NCBI GenBank assembly: GCA_947164805.1
Contig: CAMUXX010000029.1
Coordinates: forward strand, 1 to 8,380
DNA from: an uncultured Elusimicrobia bacterium
GTDB taxonomy: Bacteria; Elusimicrobiota; Elusimicrobia; Elusimicrobiales; Elusimicrobiaceae
DNA length: 8,380 bases
Direction: 5' to 3'
Shown: one piece after another, positions 1-5,884 of the stretch
Position numbering within the stretch: position 1 is the first letter of the stretch
Layout: every line of letters starts with the position of its first letter
Notes under the pieces: generated by a model
Told to the model about the DNA's origin: nothing
The model's input: only the letters and a program-made list of their open reading frames with translations
Database searches by the model: none
Translations under genes and position numbers: made by a program

Positions 1-248
1 TATAAAACAAACGGTAAAAGTTTAACAATATTTTGGCGCGTAAAAATATTTTCTTTGTGAATATAAAGTTTGGAAATCCAAAGCCCCAAAGCACCAATTG
101 CCCCCATATAATAAACAGTGATTTTAACTTGTGCGCTGTCCAAAGAATTTAAGAAAAGCGACAAGGAAATAAAATAACATAAAGCGGAAAGCCAATAAGT
201 AAGAAGCCGGCTTTTTTCGGTCTTGACAGGTAATTGCTCAGTTTGCAT
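1..248 (-). CDS. N-terminal part of a membrane protein, possibly O-antigen ligase-like (runs off the window)
   Basis: The frame opens at ATG 248-246 and stays open for 82 codons to the window edge, so only the N-terminus is visible. The ribosome site GGAGGGG (257-251) lies directly upstream and fixes the start. The protein has a short polar N-terminus (MQTEQLPVKTEKSR), then a hydrophobic segment at about residues 15-36, a short polar turn (NSLDSAQVK), a second segment at about 43-60, a basic loop (KLYIHKENIFTRQN) and the start of a third segment. A short loop followed by a 'K-x-T-x-x-Y-x-G-A' helix resembles the start of O-antigen ligase/Wzy-type polymerases, but no catalytic loop is in view, so this is a weak family guess. 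It starts only 18 nt after the tRNA-Thr 3' end on the same strand and is probably co-transcribed with it. Membrane protein: fairly sure. Ligase: unsure. Confidence 0.6.
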   Translation of the reverse strand, partial: MQTEQLPVKTEKSRLLTYWLSALCYFISLSLFLNSLDSAQVKITVYYMGAIGALGLWISKLYIHKENIFTRQNIVKLLPFVL

Positions 249-266
249 TTCCCCTCCAAAAGAATA

Positions 267-339
267 AGCCGAGAATGGGGTTCGAACCCACGACCTGCCG
301 CTTACGAAGCGGCTGCTCTACCAGCTGAGCTATCTCGGC
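267..339 (-). tRNA. tRNA-Thr, anticodon CGU (reads ACG)
   Basis: A full 73-nt cloverleaf is visible on the minus strand. The acceptor stem GCCGAGA pairs with TCTCGGC, the D stem is GCTC/GAGC with loop AGCTGGTA, and the anticodon stem GCCGC/GCGGC carries the loop TTCGTAA, giving anticodon CGT. The variable loop is AGGTC and the T arm is GTGGG-TTCGAAC-CCCAT. The body resembles bacterial tRNA-Thr(CGU). The discriminator base would be T (267), and CCA is not encoded, because the next bases are TATTC, so CCA must be added by nucleotidyltransferase. An extended -10 promoter lies just upstream (348-376). The gene sits between gatB and a membrane-protein gene on the same strand, with no terminator visible on its 3' side. 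Confidence 0.97.
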
Positions 340-347
340 ATATAGAT

Positions 348-376
348 ATTTTACCAATTTTGCATATAAAGAGCAA
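348..376 (-). promoter_or_regulatory. Probable sigma-70-type promoter of tRNA-Thr
   Basis: On the minus strand, TTGCTC (376-371, 3 of 6 to TTGACA) is followed after 17 nt by TAAAAT (353-348). The -10 box is preceded by TGG, making it an extended -10 (TG-n-TAAAAT). A start 7 nt downstream of the box would fall about 2 nt before the mature tRNA 5' end at 339, leaving a very short leader for RNase P. Position and spacing support it. It probably also serves the membrane-protein gene starting at 248. Confidence 0.55.
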
Positions 377-405
377 AATAGCATATAAGGTAAATTATAT
401 ATTAT

Positions 406-1839
406 TTATCCTTTTATCAATTTGTTCAAAATTTTGTTTAGCAGTGCCGGGTTGGCTTTCCCCTTGGATGCCTTCATAACAGGCCCCACCAAAGCACCCA
501 TGGCCTTGGCATTGCCTGCCTTAACTTCGGCAGCCGCTTTCGGGTTTGCCTCAATAGCTGCTTTAGCCCAGGTTTCAAGTTGTGCTTCATCATTTACCTG
601 ACTGGCACCGGAACTTTCAAGCAGTTTTTTAATACTTCCTTTAGTGTCAAAGGCTTTGGCAAAGACTTCTTTTGCAATTTTGGAAGATATTTTACCGTCC
701 TCAATTTGCTTGATTAAAAATGCCAAATCTTTTGCCGCAATAGGGCTTTGGGCAATTTCCAAATCAGCCGCTTTTAACTTACCGGCAAGGTCTGAAAATA
801 TCCAATTTACCGCCGCTTTCGGCTGCACACCTTCTTTTAAAACTGCTTCAAAATAATCTTTTGTTGCATGCTCTTGCGTTACAAGGCCGGCATCATAAGC
901 GTTGAGGCCGAGTGTATCCATATAAACTTTTTTCTGTTCATTGGGTAAAAGCGGCATAGCATTTTTTACTTCTTCAATTTCCGCTTGCGTTACTTGTAAA
1001 GGCGGAAGGTCCGGCTCCGGGAAATATCTATATTCCTGAGCTGTTTCTTTTGAACGCATTACATTAGTTTGACCTTTGGCATCATCCCAAAGCATAGTTT
1101 GTTGGAGGACTTTCCCCCCCTCATTTAAAAGTTTGCTTTGGCGTTCAATTTCATAAGTAAGCGCATCTTTAACTGCTTTAAAGGAATTTAAATTTTTGAT
1201 TTCAATACGCGTACCAAACTTCTCCGTACCGACTGGGCGAAGGGATAAATTAACATCCACACGCAATTCTCCTTTTTCCATGTCGCAATTTGAAATATCA
1301 AGCCAAGCCATCATTTTTTTGAGATTAGTTAAATAGTTATATGCCTCTTGCGGGGAGCGCATATCAGGCTCGGAAACAATTTCAAGCAAAGGCACACCCG
1401 AGCGGTTAAAATCAATTAAAGAACAATCACCGCCGTGCATACTTTTGCCTGCATCTTCTTCAAGGTGAGCACGAGTGATGCCTATTTTTTTGGTATTTCC
1501 CTGTTTATCTTCCACTTCAATATAACCGTGGGAAATTATCGGATAAGTATCTTGGGAAATCTGATAGCCTTTCGGTAAATCCGGATAAAAATAATTTTTA
1601 CGAGCAAATACAGAAACTTCGTTTATATTTGCTTTCAAGGCAAGCCCTGCTTTTATGGCAAGTTTAACTGCCTCTTTATTCAATGTAGGCAAAACCCCAA
1701 GTTGCCCTGTACAAAGAGGGCAAATATTTGTATTTGGCGTACTGCCTGCCGCATTTTTACAACTGCAAAACATTTTGCTTGCGGTGTTCAACTGTAAATG
1801 TATTTCAAGCCCGATAACCGGTTCAAAAGTCTGTTCCAT
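406..1839 (-). CDS. gatB: Aspartyl/glutamyl-tRNA(Asn/Gln) amidotransferase subunit B (GatB)
   Basis: GatB is the kinase/transamidase and tRNA-binding subunit of GatCAB, which converts Glu-tRNA(Gln) and/or Asp-tRNA(Asn) to Gln-tRNA or Asn-tRNA in the cytoplasm. At 477 aa it has normal family length. Visible landmarks are the opening VIGLEIHLQL (8-17) with conserved Glu12 and His14, four zinc-type cysteines C25, C27, C40 and C43, YPDLPKGYQISQ (85-96), HLEEDAGK (125-132, conserved acidic active-site segment), the block around PLLEIVSEPDMRS (150-162), YRYFPEPDLPPL (270-281), and the C-terminal YqeY-like tail ending at GNAKAMGALVGPVMKASKGK (442-461) and the final helix. gatA and gatC are not in the window. 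No Shine-Dalgarno precedes ATG 1839-1837; instead TATAAT lies exactly 6 nt upstream, suggesting a leaderless mRNA. A G7 homopolymer (1114-1120 on the plus strand as C7) sits inside codons for Glu-Gly-Gly. The gene ends with TAA about 66 nt before tRNA-Thr. The gap contains the tRNA promoter and no obvious terminator. Confidence 0.97.
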   Translation of the reverse strand: MEQTFEPVIGLEIHLQLNTASKMFCSCKNAAGSTPNTNICPLCTGQLGVLPTLNKEAVKLAIKAGLALKANINEVSVFARKNYFYPDLPKGYQISQDTYPIISHGYIEVEDKQGNTKKIGITRAHLEEDAGKSMHGGDCSLIDFNRSGVPLLEIVSEPDMRSPQEAYNYLTNLKKMMAWLDISNCDMEKGELRVDVNLSLRPVGTEKFGTRIEIKNLNSFKAVKDALTYEIERQSKLLNEGGKVLQQTMLWDDAKGQTNVMRSKETAQEYRYFPEPDLPPLQVTQAEIEEVKNAMPLLPNEQKKVYMDTLGLNAYDAGLVTQEHATKDYFEAVLKEGVQPKAAVNWIFSDLAGKLKAADLEIAQSPIAAKDLAFLIKQIEDGKISSKIAKEVFAKAFDTKGSIKKLLESSGASQVNDEAQLETWAKAAIEANPKAAAEVKAGNAKAMGALVGPVMKASKGKANPALLNKILNKLIKG

Positions 1840-1845
1840 ATTGAC

Positions 1846-1851
1846 ATTATA
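1846..1851 (-). promoter_or_regulatory. -10 box TATAAT of gatB, leaderless geometry
   Basis: Perfect TATAAT on the minus strand, with GTCAAT (6 nt) between it and the gatB ATG. Counting the box as -12 to -7 puts +1 on the A of ATG. There is no recognisable -35 at 16-18 nt (TATACT at 17) and no Shine-Dalgarno. The same geometry recurs at 3466-3471 and 7366-7371. Confidence 0.55.
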
Positions 1852-1899
1852 TTAAATATAGAGTGTTTAGTATAGTTTTATCGTTTAGAATTTAGAAAT

Positions 1900-3459
1900 C
1901 TAAAAAAACTTTTTTAGCAGTGTTGGAAGTTTCTCAATAAAATTTTGATAGTGCAAACCTAAAGTGAAAGTTAAAATTTTCCTAAGTTGCCCGGTCGGTA
2001 AATAAAGCAAAGCCAAAGTAAATAAAAACAGTAAACCGCAAATAAATATTCTTATAAATACTTCTTGCCCTGTCAACACTTGCGCTAAAAATGCAGAAGG
2101 AATTAAAGCAAGTAAATTTAAAATTACCAAAAGACCAGCATCTTTAAGCGGCTGCCAAAATTTAATTTGCGGTATATAATTTTTAAAAAACAAAGCCACA
2201 ACAAAATAACCGAAAATTGAACATCCAAGTTGCGTATATGGGTAAGCAAAAGGCCCGAAGCGCGTGATAAAAAAGTACATCGCACCGATTATTACAATAT
2301 CCCTAAAAATCATATATTTAAAACTTTCTTTAATTTTGCGTGTGCTTGCAATAATACTGCCGGCAAAAGGAGTTAGGACTGTCGTGATTAAAAGTATCAT
2401 CATAGGCCGTAAGAACCTAACAACATTGGTTGAGGACTGAATATTAAATTCCCCCCTCTTAAAAAACAAATTGACGATATCCGGCGCAAAATAACAAGTA
2501 AAAATTGCAAGAGGAATCATAATAAACAAAATCAAATAATTTGCTTTCAAATAATTTCGGTTTAACTCTTCAAAATTTTTTGCGGAAGCATTTTCATTTA
2601 ACTGTATATGGAAAACGCTTGTGATTTTAAAAGTCAAAATTTCATTTGGGGCATCAGTCAACTGCTTGGCATAGGAGTATGCACTTATTACACCGCCGGC
2701 AAAACTGCTCATTAAATACATCGGCAGCATACCTATGCAGAAATTTGCAATTATCAAAATTTGATTTGTTATGATATTTTTTTTCAAGCGGTTTTCAAAA
2801 GTAGTTTTAAAATTTATATAGGCCCAATTTAACTTTTTCTTCATCAAAATTAAATAAATTATGGCTTGTAAAATATAAGAGCCTATAAAACCGCAAAGCA
2901 TGGCTTTAAGCCCTAAAGTATTATGAAAAAAGACCAAAACGACCATCGGTACAACGGCATTTAAAGGCAGCAAAAAATTAACCGAAAATATGCGATACAT
3001 ATACATTATATCAAGCAAAAAGTGGCAAAAAATGTATGAACAAAAGTACAAAAAGGCAAGTTGTAAAATTAAAATATCTTTGGTTAAAATTTCATGCGAA
3101 AATCTTGAAAATAAACCAAAAATATTGACGGGAAATAAAAAACCAAGCGCCAAAATTATAATAATTAAAATACCGTATACCAACAAAAAGAAATTTATAA
3201 AACTTTTAGAATCTTGTTCATTTTTACTTCTTAAAAACATAGCCTGCGGTATTAAAACATTGCCGTTTAAGGATATAAAAAAAGTACCCACCAAACCGCC
3301 GATTGTAAGGATATAAAAATAAATATCAGCCCTGGCTTGTGTGCCGAAATAAAAGGCAATTAAAATACTGTTTACGAAGGAAAGCAATTTCCAAATAAAA
3401 GTTGAGCCAACTGAAACTAGCGCCCCTTTTTTATAAGAATATTCCTTAAATAGTGCCAT
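1900..3459 (-). CDS. MurJ/MviN-like flippase of the MOP superfamily, divergent
   Basis: A 519-aa polytopic inner-membrane protein with about a dozen or more hydrophobic segments along its whole length. The N-terminus aligns without gaps to MurJ (the lipid II flippase) over TM1-2: a glycine/serine-rich first helix, FYFG (36-39), then ARAD (42-45), where MurJ has its conserved Asp (E. coli D39 equals D45 here). Later MurJ-family landmarks are YSYAKQL (261-267, MurJ YADRL), LFFKRGEF (331-338, MurJ LLFxRGxF) and a following TM block at about 347-372. However, the arginines that E. coli MurJ needs are replaced: R18 by K24, R24 by N30, R52 by G58, and the Arg of YADRL by Q266. The family is clear, but the substrate may not be lipid II; another undecaprenyl-linked oligosaccharide is possible, which would fit the possible O-antigen ligase 1.6 kb downstream. 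Start ATG 3459-3457 has no Shine-Dalgarno, and TATAAT lies 6 nt upstream. It begins 12 nt after the dus stop. The final codons form an AT-only inverted repeat around TAG, too weak to call a terminator. Confidence 0.82.
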   Translation of the reverse strand: MALFKEYSYKKGALVSVGSTFIWKLLSFVNSILIAFYFGTQARADIYFYILTIGGLVGTFFISLNGNVLIPQAMFLRSKNEQDSKSFINFFLLVYGILIIIILALGFLFPVNIFGLFSRFSHEILTKDILILQLAFLYFCSYIFCHFLLDIMYMYRIFSVNFLLPLNAVVPMVVLVFFHNTLGLKAMLCGFIGSYILQAIIYLILMKKKLNWAYINFKTTFENRLKKNIITNQILIIANFCIGMLPMYLMSSFAGGVISAYSYAKQLTDAPNEILTFKITSVFHIQLNENASAKNFEELNRNYLKANYLILFIMIPLAIFTCYFAPDIVNLFFKRGEFNIQSSTNVVRFLRPMMILLITTVLTPFAGSIIASTRKIKESFKYMIFRDIVIIGAMYFFITRFGPFAYPYTQLGCSIFGYFVVALFFKNYIPQIKFWQPLKDAGLLVILNLLALIPSAFLAQVLTGQEVFIRIFICGLLFLFTLALLYLPTGQLRKILTFTLGLHYQNFIEKLPTLLKKFF

Positions 3460-3465
3460 ATATCT

Positions 3466-3471
3466 ATTATA
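3466..3471 (-). promoter_or_regulatory. -10 box TATAAT of the MOP flippase gene, leaderless geometry
   Basis: Perfect TATAAT in the 12-nt gap between the dus TAA and the flippase ATG, followed by AGATAT (6 nt) and then ATG, so +1 would be the A of ATG. No -35 is evident (TTTCCC at 17 nt). There is no Shine-Dalgarno. The flippase may therefore be transcribed separately from dus despite the tight spacing. Confidence 0.5.
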
Positions 3472-4386
3472 TTATTTAAAATTTAGTAGGGAAAGGGCTT
3501 TAGCGGCATCTTGGCATAATACAAAAGCAGCCCTGATTTTCGCTGCACCTGCAAAATTATTTATCCAAAACCCCGACGTTTTTTTACTGCGGTTTAAGCC
3601 GACACGCTCCCCGTAAAAATCAATATTTTGCTGGACTAAAAATTTGTATTTTTTTATGCGTTCTTGCGGTCTTGGTTCGGTGTAAGTGCCTGTATTTAAA
3701 TAATCTTCAATTTGTTTAAAAATAAAAGGGTTACCTATTGCGCCGCGCCCAATCATAATGCCGTCTGCACCGGTTTCAATCATGGTTTTTGCTTCCTCGG
3801 GTTTTGTAATACCGCCGTTAACAATTAAGTTAATTTTACCCTTTGCAAATTGCACCGCTTTATTTAATTCCGCCGAATTTACAGGCCCATTGTGCATTTT
3901 TGAAGCCACTCGCCCGTGTAACACTAAAGCAGAAGCGCCGGAATTTATTGCCAAATTCACAATATCTTTAGTTAAAAAATTATTTTCGGTCAAACCGATG
4001 CGCGTCTTTAAAGTAACAGGGATTTTTACTGCTTTTACTACGGAAGAAACCATATTTTCAAGTTTATTTAAATCTTTTAAAAGCACGCAGCCCGCACCTG
4101 CTTTATTTACTTTTTTAACGGGGCAACCTGCATTTATGTCAACAATATCTGCCCCCGCATCTTGGGCAAGTTTGGCGGCAATAACTAAAGCATCAGCATC
4201 CCCACCGAAAATTTGCATAGAAAGCGGATGTTCTTTGGCAGAAATTTTAAGCATATTTTGGCTTCTTTCATTGCCGTATTTCAATGCAGATGATGACACC
4301 ATTTCCGCGCACACAAGTCCGGCCCCCCCCTCTAAACAAAGCAGACGATAAGGTGTATCGGTTATCCCTGCCGTAGGGGCAAGCAC
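3472..4386 (-). CDS. dusB: tRNA-dihydrouridine synthase, DusB type; start region disrupted
   Basis: FMN- and NADPH-dependent reduction of uridine to dihydrouridine in the tRNA D-loop. From the only usable start (GTG 4386-4384) the protein has 304 aa, slightly shorter than the usual 320 or so. It has the Dus TIM barrel: LAPTAGITD (2-10), SMQIFGG (56-62), the family signature VDINAGCPVKKV (82-93) with catalytic Cys88, KTRIG (127-131), LHGR (156-159), NGGIT (190-194), IGRGAIGNPFIF (212-223), and the C-terminal helical domain from about 240 with FAGAAKIRAA (278-287). GCPVKKV and the overall spacing favour DusB/NifR3. The frame upstream of GTG still encodes the conserved first strand (LKFGNLTYKTN) and aligns with the true N-terminus of E. 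coli DusB, but that stretch has no ATG, GTG or TTG. The in-frame ATG at 4440-4438, 1 nt after the upstream stop, is followed after one codon by TAA. GTG 4386 has no Shine-Dalgarno. A G8 run lies at codons 18-21. Family assignment is sure; the start and the level of function are not. Confidence 0.9.
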   Translation of the reverse strand: MLAPTAGITDTPYRLLCLEGGAGLVCAEMVSSSALKYGNERSQNMLKISAKEHPLSMQIFGGDADALVIAAKLAQDAGADIVDINAGCPVKKVNKAGAGCVLLKDLNKLENMVSSVVKAVKIPVTLKTRIGLTENNFLTKDIVNLAINSGASALVLHGRVASKMHNGPVNSAELNKAVQFAKGKINLIVNGGITKPEEAKTMIETGADGIMIGRGAIGNPFIFKQIEDYLNTGTYTEPRPQERIKKYKFLVQQNIDFYGERVGLNRSKKTSGFWINNFAGAAKIRAAFVLCQDAAKALSLLNFK

Positions 4387-4441
4387 TAAATTAGTTTTGT
4401 ACGTTAAATTTCCGAATTTTAGGCGTTTGAGTTAATTCATT

Positions 4442-5884
4442 TTAAATTCGCTGCCAAGCGCTTTTATTTTTTAAATCTGTATTTTTGCGGTTTAAACACC
4501 AGGTAACTATATCGCGTACAGTTCTATCGGTATTTTTAAACTCATACATGTTTAAAAATTCCTCATACCCGGGAGCATTGCTTATAAGATGGTCAGGCAT
4601 GGCGATATCATACAGTTGCTTTTTTTGAATTTCCTGTCCGTTAATAATAATTTTTTTAATTTTATTTTCTCCATTATAAAAAATTTTTATACCGCTTAAA
4701 GCACCCTGATGCCCGGATATCAAATTATTTTCCAAAGCCCTTTGTAAATCTGCTCCATACATTTTAACAAACATAACTTTATCATCAAAAGGAAATGCTT
4801 TATACAAATCTTCTTCATTAACATCCCCCTGTGTAAGGCCTTCTCCCAAAGCCTCAAGGTTCATTAAACCGACGGCGGTTTTGCCCCATTTTTTTAGGCA
4901 TGCAGCGGTGTATAAACCTAATGCGGAATCTAAACCATCACTTCCTAAATAAGTGTCAATTTTAGCGACATGTCTTGTACGGGTTTTTGTAACCTGTTGT
5001 TTTAAAAAATTAACTTCTCTTAATAAATCTTCATCTTCCCCGATGGAAGAAATATCAAGAAAAATATCCTTACTGCTATGTGAAGATATTTGTTTATTTT
5101 TATTTAAAACCAAGTTAATTAATGATATTTGCTGCAAATTGGGCTGTGCCTGGTTGATGATTATTTTTGAATTTTCGGTATTTTCTTTCGTACCTGTTCC
5201 GAGAAGAATATCTATGTCGGTAAGTTCATCAAGCAAATTTTTATCGCTTGCGGCTTTATCTTGCCTTTCATAACCAAGGGAACTGAGCAAAATTATTAAA
5301 TTAACTCCCTCTTTTTTAAATTCTTCTATTAATGGTTTTAAAGATTCAACTTCGTCATAAGCTTTAAATCCGCTTGAACGCACCAAATTATCAAAATCTT
5401 TTTTTGAAAGCACACCCAAAACACCTATTTTTACACCCCCAAAATCAAAAACCAAACTATCTCTTATGCCCTTGGTAATGCCTCCGTCGGATGATTTTAA
5501 ATTGGAAATGACTATCGGTATTTTATTATTTTTAAAAGCATTTTTAATGTCTTCCGCACCGAATTTAAAATCTTCAGCACTCAAAGTTATGGCGGTATAC
5601 GGTAAGCCGGAAATCAAATTTAAAGTACCTGCCAGTTTAGCGATTTGACCTTCACGCGTGACAGAAAATAAATTACCGCTGTCAAAAAGTAAAAAAGGTT
5701 CTTGTTTAGCGGAAAAAATATTTTTTAGGGCCGGCAAACCGCCGTAACTTTTATGTTCTTCACCGAAGGTTTGTGAATAAAAATAACCGGAAATTGCACC
5801 CGTGTGATAAATTTCCAAAGCAGTTTTATTATCACTGCAGGCGCAAAAAAATACGCATAAAAGTATTAAAAGGCAACGTTTCAT
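4442..5884 (-). CDS. Putative lipoprotein: 5'-nucleotidase-fold paralogue without catalytic residues
   Basis: 480 aa. The N-terminus MKRCLLILLCVFFCAC-SDN is a signal sequence with a probable but imperfect lipobox (FCA before Cys16); Ser at +2 would suit outer-membrane sorting. The rest aligns by eye along its full length with the neighbouring upstream nucleotidase: EIYHTGAISGYF (24-35) against VFHTSDVHGFYF, FLLFDSGN (64-71) against YLLLDSGD, TAITLSAEDF (97-106) against NAVTLGNHEN, VKIGVLGV (151-158), NLIILLSS (195-202), DILLGTGTKE (225-234) against LVLGGHAHKI, FPFDDKVMFVKMYG (364-377) against LPFQNKIMKVKVDG, and YDIAMPDHL (425-433). Every metal or catalytic ligand is replaced: D29 to A30, H31 to S32, D68 to N71, N100/H101 to A103/E104, H196 to S202, H226 to G231, H228 to K233. 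The nucleotide-site motif NSGAIRTSL is NLEALGEGL here. It should therefore be catalytically dead but folded, since the frame is intact. Its ATG overlaps the upstream stop (ATGA, 5884-5881), with no Shine-Dalgarno, implying translational coupling and equimolar expression. A binding, regulatory or partner role is inference. Confidence 0.85.
   Translation of the reverse strand: MKRCLLILLCVFFCACSDNKTALEIYHTGAISGYFYSQTFGEEHKSYGGLPALKNIFSAKQEPFLLFDSGNLFSVTREGQIAKLAGTLNLISGLPYTAITLSAEDFKFGAEDIKNAFKNNKIPIVISNLKSSDGGITKGIRDSLVFDFGGVKIGVLGVLSKKDFDNLVRSSGFKAYDEVESLKPLIEEFKKEGVNLIILLSSLGYERQDKAASDKNLLDELTDIDILLGTGTKENTENSKIIINQAQPNLQQISLINLVLNKNKQISSHSSKDIFLDISSIGEDEDLLREVNFLKQQVTKTRTRHVAKIDTYLGSDGLDSALGLYTAACLKKWGKTAVGLMNLEALGEGLTQGDVNEEDLYKAFPFDDKVMFVKMYGADLQRALENNLISGHQGALSGIKIFYNGENKIKKIIINGQEIQKKQLYDIAMPDHLISNAPGYEEFLNMYEFKNTDRTVRDIVTWCLNRKNTDLKNKSAWQRI

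Noticed and set aside
234..479. Plus-strand open frame of 81 codons
   Set aside because: It runs antisense through tRNA-Thr and into the 3' end of gatB; the peptide with SNPRP is the usual artefact of translating a tRNA T-arm.
1841..1846. TTGACA on the plus strand as a -35 box
   Set aside because: No -10 at 16-18 nt, and transcription would run antisense into the flippase gene; it is the complement of the region just before the gatB start.
1883..1918. AT inverted repeat around the flippase stop as a terminator
   Set aside because: The stem is almost only A-T pairs with a tiny loop and no separate T-tract; too weak to call.
3758..4351. Plus-strand open frame of 197 codons opposite dusB
   Set aside because: The minus strand encodes a clear Dus enzyme with all motifs; the antisense frame has no recognisable domain or ribosome site and looks like a codon-bias shadow.
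4432..4434. TAA read as a sense codon (stop reassignment) in dusB
   Set aside because: TAA is the terminal codon of gatB, dusB, the TPR gene and the inactive nucleotidase paralogue, so reassignment is not supported.
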